The notes under the pieces: generated by a model
Database searches by the model: none
Seen by the model: only the letters and a program-made list of their open reading frames with translations
What the model was told of the DNA's origin: nothing
DNA from: Muricea muricata
Taxonomy: Eukaryota > Cnidaria > Anthozoa > Malacalcyonacea > Plexauridae
DNA length: 64,000 nt
Assembly: GCA_963855995.1 (NCBI GenBank)
Contig: OY979716.1
Location: 56,387,907-56,451,906, forward strand
Reading direction: 5' to 3'
In this document: piece after piece, positions 55,687 through 64,000 of the stretch
How the letters are laid out: each line of letters starts with the position of its first letter
Numbering within the stretch: position 1 is the stretch's first letter
Position numbers and translations under genes: made by a program

Positions 55687-56215
55687 TTAACTACAATATT
55701 TATTGAACAACTTTTTACTAAACTGAATAAAATTTAAGTTAGGATGCTTTACACTAACTCTAAAGTGAGATTTGACAAAATGGGACACTTTTGCATCATT
55801 TAACATAGTATTATCATCAAACAACTGTACGATTTTGTTCATGCTATATCCACGTGCTCTATGGCTTAGAAAGAATATACAATATTGGCCGCATACGTCC
55901 GACCAATCGCTTTGCAATTTGCGGTCGTTGAAGTCCCACTCGCCACACTGTTTCTCTAAAAAGTCCGTGAAGGCGCCCCCGTAAAAATTCTGCAGGCTTG
56001 CCGTAGGAATCGAACCACGAACCCTTGCAAGGAGATGAGAGGTAGATTGAAACCCAGTGAAATCCAGGCTTCGTGCTCGGATCGGTGTTGGCGACAAATC
56101 CGCAAGGATACTTGTCAATCGTTTGAGGTAGTTTGTCACTAGGAAATACTCCACAAAACTTCTTGTTTGTTATAGGATCTTCCTCTAGTGCATGAGTGAT
56201 TTGTGCGGTGTTCAT
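55687..56215 (-). pseudogene. Adenovirus-type cysteine protease, one frameshift
   Basis: ATG at 56215 directly follows the capsid stop. First frame: the catalytic His in KPGFHWVSIYL and the acidic residue in GSWFDSYGKP. A frameshift near 55975-55985, inside TTTTTACGGGG, moves to the 56154-55687 frame with FLEKQCGEWDFNDRKLQSDW and the catalytic Cys in SDVCGQYCIFFLSHRARG, ending VKSHFRV and a Lys-rich tail. The His, Asp, Gln, Cys order fits the C5/Ulp1-like fold. In Polintons and adenoviruses it matures capsid proteins. All catalytic residues survive; only the frame is broken. Confidence 0.85.
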
Positions 56216-57529
56216 TTAGCCAGAGTAATCGTAAATAACGTTTCTCTCAGAATCGATATGAATGGTGTTTTCGAATTCACGGTAACACACGAGGCTCACA
56301 GCATCTGTTGGTGCAGTGGAGAACTTGATGTCGACTGCCAGATTTCCTCGTTGAACCACATTAAAATGGGGGGGGGACGATCTACACATATCAGGTGTAA
56401 GGTCGGCAACATACACTGCATAGCCACCAGCATATTCATCACCAGTGACGTCATTTCCCGCACCGGAAAACATGGTAAGGAATGCTTCGATATATCTAGG
56501 ATTTGCTGCCGTGTAGGAAAGCTGTAAGTGTGTGAAGGGTACTTCTTCTCCGTTGACGGCGATTCCGAGGAACAATGTGGTAAAAGTCTTAAAATTAAAC
56601 GGATTCTTCTTGTAATCACCATTAAGTGCTGCACTGTTGGCCATTACCATGGCAAATGTTTTCGGTACCAGACCGTTAAAGACATTATCTTTCCTCAAGG
56701 AAGGATTTCCAGCTGAAATTATAAACGTTTTGCATTCCACACGTCTAATGGGATAGATAGCCGGCCCTTTTTTCAGTGCTAATTCTTGAGCTATGGAGAT
56801 GCTTGGACTAACTTTAACTTTGCGTATCTTGAGATAAGCTTCGATCAGTTTCACTCTGTAATCGGCCTCGGAAGCCATCAAACAAAACTCGTTCACGTTT
56901 CGATTCAAAATGACTTTCAGATCGACATAACTCAATAGGAGACGTTCGCTTCTAAACACATCACAGAATATAGGACCAACCATTTCAATAGTTCCGCTTG
57001 CTTTACTAAACTGATATCTTGTTCTGAGACCTTGGTTAGTGTTCGCGTTGTCAGCAGCCAACGTAGGATCGGCTGTGTCCATCTTCCCTGCAGTATCTTT
57101 GTAAAAAAGAGCTGGAGCGAGTTGAGATTTTTTTGCAGCTGGACCATAATTGAGAAGGGTTTCTAGATAGGCACGGTATGAGTAAGTCCCGGTGGCCTGT
57201 GTCACTTGCTTTTCTTTTAAAAAAACGTCGACTTGTTTGAACAAACTGTGCAAGAAATTGTTCACGACTCCAACCTTTTTGTCAGCATCGAGATTTGCCC
57301 CGTCAGCTTTTGTTACTTTAGCTCGAACTACCAGAATTGTTTTTGACAGATCTACGTAATCCTCAGTGCCTGGAGACAGGAATGTGATCGGACCCCCGTC
57401 TGAAACACTGGAAACAGGTTGGTGGTCTATCCAGTGGCCCTTTTCCAAACTCACTTGTGTTGGAGGGACAGAAAATAAATCAAGCTCACTCTTGGTGCAT
57501 TCTTGCGATTTGGAATGTACGAAATTCAT
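56216..57529 (-). CDS. Major capsid protein (double jelly-roll), intact ORF
   Basis: 437 codons without interruption, from MNFVHSKSQECTKSELDLFS to YREFENTIHIDSERNVIYDYSG. The N-part QVSLEKGHWIDHQPVSSVSD and the blocks KTILVVRAKVTKADG, VVNNFLHSLFKQVDVFLK, YSYRAYLETLLNYG and IIKE-like beta strands match Polinton hexon-type capsid proteins. The C-terminal jelly roll includes KTFTTLFLGIAVNGEEVPF and YAVYVADLTPD. Usual family length, so it is complete. It would form the trimeric hexon of an icosahedral virion. ATG lies 2 nt after the pVI-like stop, and its own TAA touches the protease ATG. Confidence 0.9.
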   Translation of the reverse strand: MNFVHSKSQECTKSELDLFSVPPTQVSLEKGHWIDHQPVSSVSDGGPITFLSPGTEDYVDLSKTILVVRAKVTKADGANLDADKKVGVVNNFLHSLFKQVDVFLKEKQVTQATGTYSYRAYLETLLNYGPAAKKSQLAPALFYKDTAGKMDTADPTLAADNANTNQGLRTRYQFSKASGTIEMVGPIFCDVFRSERLLLSYVDLKVILNRNVNEFCLMASEADYRVKLIEAYLKIRKVKVSPSISIAQELALKKGPAIYPIRRVECKTFIISAGNPSLRKDNVFNGLVPKTFAMVMANSAALNGDYKKNPFNFKTFTTLFLGIAVNGEEVPFTHLQLSYTAANPRYIEAFLTMFSGAGNDVTGDEYAGGYAVYVADLTPDMCRSSPPHFNVVQRGNLAVDIKFSTAPTDAVSLVCYREFENTIHIDSERNVIYDYSG

Positions 57530-57531
57530 GT

Positions 57532-57987
57532 TTAACCAAATATGTCTTTGCTAACAAAAGTTGTTCTCCGCTTCTTGGTCTGCTTGCTTCTGGCAGTAGA
57601 CGATGTGAATGCTTTTCTCTTTTTAGCTGTTTTTTTTTGCTGCCTGTTTCGAACCACGTTTTCCACTTCCTGTTTGATTCATCAGCTTATTGACAGCTTT
57701 CCTTTTTGTAACATTTGCAGCCTCCAGGTACGTGCTTTTGCTGCTTCTTTAACATTTTTACCGGCTAAAACATCCCCCACAAAGTTCGCACCACTCTTCA
57801 AAGCAATATTTCCAAGAGCTTTTGCTCCACTTTTAACCATAGGCATGACGGCTCTAGCAACGCTACGAAACAGACCGCCCAGTCCATAGCCCATTTGACC
57901 ATGACCAATTTGCCATGGACTACCTCTGAGCACAGTCATACCGCGACCTTGCTGACCAAGATAATAACGTACGTATGGATTACTCAT
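57532..57987 (-). pseudogene. pVI-like minor virion protein, C-terminus frame-shifted
   Basis: ATG at 57987 begins MSNPYVRYYLGQQGRGMTVL, then RGSPWQIGHGQMGYGLGGLF and an Ala/Gly-rich amphipathic helix (VMPMVKSGAKALGNIALKSG). A frameshift near 57725 and another in the A-run at about 57637 carry the reading to a very basic tail (QTGSGKRGSKQAAKKN, KKRKAF) ending at TAA 57532-57534. In adenovirus, protein VI lyses membranes and links hexon to core; the Polinton version is placed there by layout and position. Two nucleotides separate it from both neighbours. Confidence 0.75.
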
Positions 57988-57989
57988 CT

Positions 57990-58739
57990 CTATGCGAAAT
58001 AACTGTGCTTTCTGAAATGTAGTGTTATCACCACCTTCCCACGTTCAAATGGCACGGGATCGCCTGTGTCGTTCCTTAAAAGAACTTCCACGGCCTCAAA
58101 GGATTTCGTTCGAATCGGCATGTACTGAATGTTGGTAAACGTTTTAGCAATAATGTCACCAAACTTTCCCTCGGCAGGAATACTTTTGAGTAACTGAGCG
58201 CTCGTGTCTCCGACGATGTGGGGTTGCACAATGTCGCAGTATACGTAGATGGTTGATACGGTTGTCAAGTCTGCCACGTAAGGGCTTTCTGTCGTTTTTT
58301 TTAACATAACGTCTTTTCCTCCAAAACCAAGTATGATCGGTAACGGTTTCATCACAGCAAACTGAAACCCGTTCTTTATTTGAACGGTCACTTTTCCTGT
58401 GAAAGCATTGTACGTCAACTTGATGTTATCGCTAACGTTTCTGGGTAACGCTTTATTCGCAGCTTTGATAAGCTTCTGCATGGACTGGTAGTAACCGTAA
58501 TCCATAATGGCTTGCTGAAACAAACCGGTTCGATCCGCGTAAAAGAGGTGCGTATCCACACGTTTTTGTAATGTGTACCAGGTGTTTGGATAGGAAATGG
58601 AGTACAAACTGACTTCCCAGACCCCCTCCAAATCAATACTTTGCGGCAATTTCACGCAATAATTTGTCGTCTTATTATTGGGAAACTCATTCAAGGATGC
58701 ATTACTAGGTAATGTGAGATAAAAATGTGTTTCACTCAT
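57990..58739 (-). CDS. Penton / minor capsid protein (single jelly-roll)
   Basis: I choose the ATG at 58739 (MSETHFYLTLPSNASLNEF), since the 13 codons upstream are hydrophobic and unlike the family. 249 codons follow without a stop. Blocks KTTNYCVKLPQSIDLEGVW, EVSLYSISYPNTWYTLQ, PLPIILGFGG, YVYCDIVQPHIVGDTSAQLL and VEVLLRNDTGDPVPFERGKV are the usual ones of Polinton minor capsid proteins; the last contains the GxPVPF-type strand near the end. It would occupy the fivefold vertices. TAG at 57990-57992 is followed after AG by the pVI-like ATG. Confidence 0.87.
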   Translation of the reverse strand: MSETHFYLTLPSNASLNEFPNNKTTNYCVKLPQSIDLEGVWEVSLYSISYPNTWYTLQKRVDTHLFYADRTGLFQQAIMDYGYYQSMQKLIKAANKALPRNVSDNIKLTYNAFTGKVTVQIKNGFQFAVMKPLPIILGFGGKDVMLKKTTESPYVADLTTVSTIYVYCDIVQPHIVGDTSAQLLKSIPAEGKFGDIIAKTFTNIQYMPIRTKSFEAVEVLLRNDTGDPVPFERGKVVITLHFRKHSYFA

Positions 58740-58787
58740 GACGACTATAATGCAACAAATAAAACGAAAACAGCCCAAACGTTGTTT

Positions 58788-59858
58788 TTAGAGTTTATTT
58801 ATTTCTGATGCAGACACCCATGAATTGAATTTGTCTGGGTAACTAGACCATTTTACAAGATATTGTGCATTTTTTCCCTTTCCCCGCTTTTTAAGGATTT
58901 TTTCAACTTCATACATGTCATCATTTTTGATAACCTTTTGAAGCTCCTTGTCATAAAATGTTCCTTTAAGCTCTTCGCCATCATAATCTCTGAGTTTATA
59001 TACTGCTGGATCTTGAGGTACTTTTTTGCTTATAGTGAATATTTCTTTTGAATAGTTCGGTAAGTATCTGTTTTCAAACTTTCGTTTAATTTTACTTATT
59101 CTAACCTTATCGCCGATCTTGAACTTATATTTTACAGGTTGTACATTATCTAAGACATTATGATATAAAGCATGAAACACCTTGTCTTCATTTTCCGAAT
59201 TGACAAGGGCGGGTGGTCTTCCTATGCTGCGGTGTTCACTGTGGTTATAAGAATAGACCAAGTCAGGCAGCATATCAAGGTATCTCAACGTTTTCTTTGC
59301 AGTAAAATAGCGCCACATCTTTGTCTTGAAGGTGCGAATTACTCTCGACAATGGAAGCCTTTGTTTCGTTAAACGTATTAAACAGCTCAATGCCTTCATT
59401 TTTTAACAGTGTTTGAAATGATTAGTTAAAAAACTCTTCCTTGATCCGTCATAATTTTGTGCGGCTTTCTACCAGAAGATAAAATCACTTTGAACGCTTC
59501 AACTAAGACAGGTCCAGTTTTTGACTTTATTGGAACTAACCATGCATACTTTGAAAATACATCAATACAGACAAGCAAGTATCGATAACCGTCATTGTAC
59601 TGTTTCAAAGACTGCATGTCTGCTAAATCCATTTGCCATTGTTCGTCTATACCACCCACAATAACACGATTTCTTTTAAAGTTTCGACGTGTAGGTATCT
59701 TGACCCATTAACCAGTCTGAAATTTTTTTTCGATTTAGTTTAAACGTTCCCTCTTGTTTCACATCACGATATAAGTTCTCAACTCCTCCAAAACTCCCAG
59801 GACACCTTGGATTATAATAAACACTTTTCAAATACTCATCAACTGTTGCTTGGGCCAT
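58788..59858 (-). pseudogene. Retrovirus-like integrase with chromodomain, broken
   Basis: Start MAQATVDEYLKSVYYNPRCP, then GVENLYRDVKQEG and WLMGQD. A frameshift at about 59690 leads into WQMDLADMQSLKQYNDGYRY (first Asp) and HKIMTDQGRVF (second Asp). The third residue is in NETKASIVE, but the frame changes immediately after this Glu (about 59340), giving KTKMWRYFTAKKTLRYLDML and YNHSEHRSIGRPPA. The C-terminus has an SH3-like segment (FKIGDKVRISKIKRKF) and a chromodomain (YEVEKILKKRGKG, YLVKWSSYPDKFNSWV). It inserts the element and creates the 6-bp duplication; the chromodomain may guide it to chromatin. All three acidic residues are readable. Confidence 0.87.
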
Positions 59859-59908
59859 GTCTTCTTTTTAAATGAAACAAAGAAAGCGTGTATCGGTGTT
59901 ATAAAATT

Positions 59909-60220
59909 TAGTTTTCTGATGCCTCTGTTAACTGATCGTCGGGTTCGGTTACTGCTGAAGTTGTAGTTTCTGGTGGATTTAACTGTTTGTCAATGACCAT
60001 GGTTTTTAATTGTCTTATTGTTGTATCCCATTTGCGAGTGACCTTCCAAATTTAAATCGTTACGGCCAAAACTTATACCAACTTTAAACATTTTCTGTCT
60101 GTTATGATTTTTGTCTCTTTTGATTTTATCACTCTTGCTATGACAAGTGCCCATGTTACCTCTTACAAGCAGACTGAATGAAATGAAGAAAAACAACAAA
60201 ACACTACTTTTTAAAATCAT
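59909..60220 (-). pseudogene. Small accessory protein, possible N-myristoylation signal
   Basis: 76 codons from 60220 begin with a hydrophobic stretch (LKSSVLLFFFISFSLLVRG). An internal ATG at 60154 gives MGTCHSKSDKIKRDK, which resembles a myristoylation plus palmitoylation start (MGxC with Ser and a basic patch). After KTIKN the frame is shifted into MVIDKQLNPPETTTSAVTEP, ending in an acidic tail at 59909. Either two short genes or one with a frameshift. Function unknown; membrane association is inferred only from the N-terminus. Confidence 0.4.
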
Positions 60221-60236
60221 TTATTTCTTTGGTACA

Positions 60237-60701
60237 TTACACTGTATAGTTATATTTTAATTTACACACACATAGAACATAGTCAATTAGATTGTTAATA
60301 AATGAAGTTCTTTCGGATTCAGAATATATCTGGAACCAAACGAAACATGACATATCAAACAGTGCTTCAAAGTAATCTCTGTAGATTGCTGATGGTTCTG
60401 GATACTTTAAAATCTTGCACGCCTCCATGACTGCTCGCCACATAACATCATGGTTCAAGAGTTCAAGAGCCCGTTCGGCATAACTAATCCACCGCTCTTC
60501 GTTGTCAAGCACCTTAAAGCATTCTCTGAACCTTGTCCATTGATTACCATCAGTTTGATCATGCTTGGCCAATGTTTCTTCTTCCAATTGTTGAATCTTA
60601 CTATAGACCATCTCCGTGAACACAAGATCGATGAGTTTTTCAACAGTCAAGGCATCAAAGTCAATTTCATCTACATACATTTGTTTAAACAGGTGTGCCA
60701 T
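60237..60701 (-). CDS. Accessory protein of unknown function, 154 aa
   Basis: An uninterrupted frame starting MAHLFKQMYVDEIDFDALTV. It is acidic and mostly helical (EKLIDLVFTEMVYSKIQQLE, then ERALELLNHDVMWRAVMEAC), with Trp and Phe in the last third (SCFVWFQIYSESERTSFINN). No motif I can name. The all-helical pattern with a conserved-looking central Trp would be worth a structural search, for instance against Bcl-2-like folds, which some related viruses carry, but nothing in the sequence establishes this. Probably its own transcription unit, as 200 bp separate it from the next gene. Confidence 0.55.
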   Translation of the reverse strand: MAHLFKQMYVDEIDFDALTVEKLIDLVFTEMVYSKIQQLEEETLAKHDQTDGNQWTRFRECFKVLDNEERWISYAERALELLNHDVMWRAVMEACKILKYPEPSAIYRDYFEALFDMSCFVWFQIYSESERTSFINNLIDYVLCVCKLKYNYTV

Positions 60702-60921
60702 AATTTTCTTTGGGTTTGTTAGACGAACTGTTCACAAGCACACTCACTAAATAGACTAATGTAACCATTGAGTTCTCGAATGTTTTAAGTAAAGTATAAG
60801 CTGGACAAACCTGTTTCAAATGTATGAGCATGAATAAACCTGTTTTTATATAATACGTCATATTAAATTAGCAACAAAGATATACATTGCAATGAAAAGC
60901 TTTATTCAAGAAAATATAATA

Positions 60922-61359
60922 TTACAATTGTTCAAGAGTCTCTTTTTTAAGCAACCGTCTCTCGTTTGCACAGAACACTGATCGCCAATCATAACAAGTA
61001 TACTTCAGTAACTCTAGTCCATTCACCCTTGGTTTGATATCACTTAAACTGTTCATAAAGTTCTCCATAACTCTTGCTTTAGATATTTTTGATAACGCAT
61101 CATCAAAGTGCATTGACAATCTTTCATCACTTTCCATCATAAGACAAGGATGCTGTCTTTGTGATGGATGATCAATGATACAGCCGTTGCAATTTTCGAC
61201 TACCAGTTGGTTAATGACTGAGGCAATTTCTTCTGCATAGCACTTTATCAGTCTCTCTTCAATTATTTTCTGACGGTGGCTTAAAAACCTTTCTTCATTA
61301 CCAATGTCAATAGGTAGAGTCAGGTTTGATAAACTTTTACGCGTAGACATTTTAAACAC
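60922..61359 (-). CDS. Conserved Polinton accessory protein with C-x2-C / DHPSQ motif
   Basis: 145 codons, open. The start is MFKMSTRKSL or the internal MSTRKSL. The centre has VVENCNGCIIDHPSQRQHPC, a Cys/His cluster followed by LMM, which I recognise as recurring in small Polinton-linked proteins from many invertebrates. Cys-Cys-His-His-Cys spacing suggests metal binding. The C-terminal half is helical and ends YTCYDWRSVFCANERRLLKK. Role unknown; its place with other minus-strand single genes suggests early or regulatory function (inference). Confidence 0.65.
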   Translation of the reverse strand: MFKMSTRKSLSNLTLPIDIGNEERFLSHRQKIIEERLIKCYAEEIASVINQLVVENCNGCIIDHPSQRQHPCLMMESDERLSMHFDDALSKISKARVMENFMNSLSDIKPRVNGLELLKYTCYDWRSVFCANERRLLKKETLEQL

Positions 61360-61447
61360 GACTTTTCAGTTCAACAGCTAAAGCAATACTGGCGTGGTTT
61401 GTACCAAATGTTTCTTAATAGTCTAGACATAATTAACATAACATGTT

Positions 61448-62047
61448 TTACAAGTTCTCTTCCTTTGTTTTAAGGGACAAGTATTCTTGGTGGGCTTCGC
61501 TGCGATTCTCATGACGGCTTGTAAAATTTTCGCCAGTCTCCTTAACCATATACCCGTACGAAGGAGGGTTGCTAAAATACACAGAGGAAAATGGTGCGAA
61601 CGGGTCTTCGTCTTCTTTTTTATCTCTCCACTCAAAATAGCCGCACGAGTCGTCTTTATCTTTCGAACAGGTATAAAATAAACGACCGTAGTTAGCGCCA
61701 TCTTTCTTGACCTTTCTCATTGAACATTGCACGCCATGGTAGCACTGTGGTCTAATAACATCACCCCATTGCCAAAACAAGCAGGGTTTTTCTTTATCCG
61801 AGCAAACGAAGAATGGTCGGCCAAAACTAGGTTTAAAAATGTCTTTCACAACTAGCATTTTAGTTAGCTTCTTGTGCTCGTGACATTTTGGCTGAGGAGT
61901 GTTTGAATTTCTCCACATAGCAATATCATTATGAAAGTAACTACAGTCATTCTGTGGACAGAAGAAATTACAACTAGGCTTCTGCCCGCAGTAAAAAATA
62001 CACCAATTGTAGGTTTGGAAGATGATGCAGGCTCTCCATGTAAGCAT
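61448..62047 (-). CDS. GRF-type zinc-finger protein
   Basis: 199 codons, open, first minus-strand gene after the right end. Three related Cys-rich units: KPSCNFFCPQNDCSYFHND, FGRPFFVCSDKEKPCLFWQW and GRLFYTCSKDKDDSCGYFEW. The latter two fit the GRF zinc finger (G-R-x-F-x-x-C ... C-x-F-x-W) known from APE2, TOP3A and NEIL3, where it binds single-stranded DNA. A plain C-rich link (CYHGVQCSMRKVKKDG) joins them. An accessory role in replication or repair of the element is inferred. The tail is acidic then charged (SRHENRSEAHQEY). Confidence 0.75.
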   Translation of the reverse strand: MLTWRACIIFQTYNWCIFYCGQKPSCNFFCPQNDCSYFHNDIAMWRNSNTPQPKCHEHKKLTKMLVVKDIFKPSFGRPFFVCSDKEKPCLFWQWGDVIRPQCYHGVQCSMRKVKKDGANYGRLFYTCSKDKDDSCGYFEWRDKKEDEDPFAPFSSVYFSNPPSYGYMVKETGENFTSRHENRSEAHQEYLSLKTKEENL

Positions 62048-62131
62048 TCCATTTTGAAGACGAAGAATGAGAAGCTCTACAAACCTTAAAGACTTTTATA
62101 ATCCCTAAGAAAACCTGTTTCAACTAGTTTC

Positions 62132-62436
62132 AACCGGTTTCAAGCAGTGTTGCGACATGATGGTGCAATCGTGAGGAAATTCGGTTGCACATGATCGAAA
62201 CATTCCAGAACCTTCTAGAACAAATTTACATAACAACAAAATACTCTATAAACCAATCGTAAATTAGTAAATACTCCTCGTTTTAAATATTCATATTGCA
62301 TGAATAATTATTACTTGACTACATGAATAATAATCAATTGATCTGCCACAGAAATACATGAATAATAATTAGATCTGCCACGATCCGCCACGATCCGCCA
62401 CAGAAAAGGGGGTTGAAAATCACCTACTATACTACT
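62132..62436 (-). repeat. Inner Polinton right terminal inverted repeat region
   Basis: The last 23 bp and the 32-bp block 62132-62163 match the left end in reverse complement. Between them lie 241 bp absent from the left arm, with ATGAATAATAATTA repeats and three CACGATCCGC units (62377-62403). Farther inside, GAAACTAGTTGAAACAGG-type repeats (about 62112-62131) add to the arm. Confidence 0.85.
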
Positions 62437-62442
62437 GAACTG

Positions 62443-64000
62443 CAATCGTATTGTCGTTCAGACGTCAATATTCTACGTCGTGGAATGATGATATTCCGTG
62501 ACTGTTTTCTTAAAATAGCGAATATCAAACCGTTTCAATACGTGACAATAGCATCGGTGTGTATGACTGTATATCGGTCGAAATACATGTCTGGAAATAC
62601 GATCGGAATTATTAAAGACGATCCAAAAATACGTTCAGTCAAACATCGTTGCAATGGTTACGATGGCAGTCCGAGATAGACAACGTATACATTCAACATG
62701 CAATGAACGGTGGTGAACATTTTTTATTCCGACCGTTGGGAGGGTCGACGGTTTCTGTGAACAAACGAACACAGTTTATGAATTCCAAGGATGCTTCTGG
62801 CACGGGTGTCCTAAATGTTATACTGCAGATAGGATTAATCCTGTACTTCAACGGGATATGACCGAACTAGAACGAACAACCGGACTCAAAAACCAACGTA
62901 TTCGTGATTTAGGGTATAATTTCGTCGAAGTATACGAATGTGGATTATCTAAAAACCCCGGCTTTAAAAAGTGGTATAAAAACAACACTATTGGTATTGT
63001 AACACTGTTAAATCCACGCGATGCATTTTTTGGAGGTCGAACGTGACAAAATTAACATACGAGTTTAAACCCGGAGAAAAAGGATGGTACGTCGACTTTG
63101 TGAGTTTGTACCCGACCGTAAATTTTTTCAAGAAGTACCCCCTTGAACATCCAACTAAAATTTGTAATCCAAAAACGTACGACCCGAAATGGTTCGGGTT
63201 CGTCCAATGTAAAATAGAAGCAGCACGAGGATTGTACCATCCTGTGCTTCCAGTACGATTAAAATACGGGCAATTGGACAAGCTATAATTCCCGTTATGT
63301 AGGACGTGTGCGATAAAGCAACAGCAAGAAAAATGTAATCATACCAACAACGACCGTGCGTTTACGGGGACGTGGTGTAGCAACGAAATTGCACTTGCCC
63401 TTAAAAAAGGGTATCGTATTCTTGAAATATACGAGGTGTGGCATTTCCATGAAACGACGGATACGTTGTTTCGAAACTACGTGCAAGAGTTTATGCGCAT
63501 TAAGATGGAATCGTGGGAACCCCCAAAAGAGGATTTAAACAAATTCAAGAAAGATGTTAAAGATAATCTCGGTATTGATCTCGGTGACATTAAATATAAT
63601 GCAGGCATGCGACAGATCGCAAAACTTTGTCTGAACTTGTTGTGGGGAAAATTCGGACAGAGAATTAACCAAACGCCGACGGAATACGTGACCAAACCAA
63701 AAGACTTTTACAAAATCTTATTGAATGAAACACACCAGGATATTAACGTCCAATTCTTAACAAAAGATATGGTCCAAATGAATTTTAATCTTAAAGCCCA
63801 GTTCGTCGACAATTACAATAACACGAACATTTTCGTGGCGGCATTTACAACATCGCACGCTCGTGAAATGTTGTACGAGGTGTTGGATAAACTCAGTGAC
63901 CAAGTGTTAGGGTACGATACAGATTCGTGCTGGTATGTCGATCGACCTGGTGGAAATACGACAGGGACGGGTGATAGTTTAGGTGAATTAACCGACGAAC
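62443..64000 (+). pseudogene. polB: Outer Polinton PolB, C-terminal half (runs off window)
   Basis: Resumes at Exo III (SYCRSDVNILRRGMMIF). Then SVCMTVYRSKYMSGNTIG, a frameshift near 62650, and LRWQSEIDNVYIQHAMNGGE. Another shift gives YEFQGCFWHGCPKCY, the typical Cys/His segment before the palm. Motif A is in YVDFVSLYPTVNFFKKYP. After an in-frame TAA at 63286 the same frame reads on to the window end: TWCSNEIALALKKGYRILEI, motif B LCLNLLWGKFGQR and motif C GYDTDSCWYV. Together with 44599-46684 it is one polymerase gene. The remaining genes of the outer element should follow beyond 64000. Confidence 0.87.

Larger units (their letters stand above)
46685..62436 (+). mobile_element. Inner Polinton, complete 15.75-kb element
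   Basis: The left end AGTAGTATAGTAGGTGATTT and the right end (its reverse complement, 23 bp exact) are flanked by GAACTG at 46679-46684 and 62437-62442. The 6-bp duplication and AG...CT ends are Polinton hallmarks. The flanking coding frame of the outer PolB is continuous across a single GAACTG. Gene order on plus: PolB, ATPase, core-like protein, hypothetical. On minus, reading right to left: GRF finger, two or three accessory genes, integrase, penton, pVI-like, major capsid, protease. Together these cover replication, integration, packaging and a virion. Confidence 0.95.

Noticed and set aside
60237..60701. Bcl-2-like protein
   Set aside because: All-helical composition is suggestive, but no BH1 or BH2 signature is visible, so it is left unnamed.
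46685..62436. Free-living virus contamination
   Set aside because: Exact 6-bp target duplication inside another Polinton gene and many decayed genes show an integrated, ageing element.

Overview
The window is AT-rich eukaryotic DNA: GT-AG introns, decayed transposons of most metazoan classes, and a multi-exon BEN-domain gene. Polintons, BEL/Pao, PIF/Harbinger with a Myb-like partner, DUF4371-type hAT, RecQ-like copies and a HUH-Rep/SF3-helicase element suggest an early-branching animal (cnidarian or sponge). The species cannot be fixed from the sequence alone. I found no rRNA, tRNA or CRISPR.

Layout. 0.2-2.5 kb: the last seven exons of a BEN-domain gene with clean frames, the best host-gene candidate. 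2.6-9.9 kb: fold-back repeats, a TATAGAAT-type repeat, broken multi-exon minus-strand genes, two CpG-rich modules, and a broken kinase gene with an extra C-terminal domain. 9.95-12.8 kb: 5'-truncated Ty3/gypsy element. 13.7-14.1 kb: hAT MITE with an 8-bp target duplication. 14.6-16.7 kb: LINE. 16.8-23.1 kb: two divergent RecQ-like pseudogenes around a CpG-rich module. 24.6-28.7 kb: small broken minus-strand genes and a hAT remnant. 28.9-33.3 kb: BEL/Pao element with target duplication GCACA but almost no 3' LTR. 34.7-38.2 kb: a MITE, a HUH-Rep/SF3 element and a Tc1/mariner element. 38.2-42.0 kb: a whole PIF/Harbinger element with TAA target duplication. 42.3-44.1 kb: a MITE inside a MITE and other fold-back repeats.

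The main structure is a Polinton inside a Polinton. An outer Polinton runs from about 44.15 kb past the window end. Its DNA polymerase B gene is split just before the Exo III motif by a complete 15,752-bp second Polinton (46685-62436) with terminal inverted repeats and a 6-bp target duplication (GAACTG). The inner element carries PolB with two inferred introns, a packaging ATPase, a small basic core-like protein and a conserved hypothetical on the plus strand. On the minus strand are protease, major capsid, a pVI-like protein, penton, a chromodomain integrase and several accessory genes. Four virion genes are packed with 0-2 nt between stop and start. Most genes carry stops or frameshifts, but the 437-codon capsid gene is fully open. 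The two PolB genes differ in all polymerase motifs, so two Polinton lineages met at this locus.

Limits: exon joins, frameshift positions and family names come from reading by eye. Some single-base frameshifts could be assembly errors, although the clean BEN gene argues that most are true decay.
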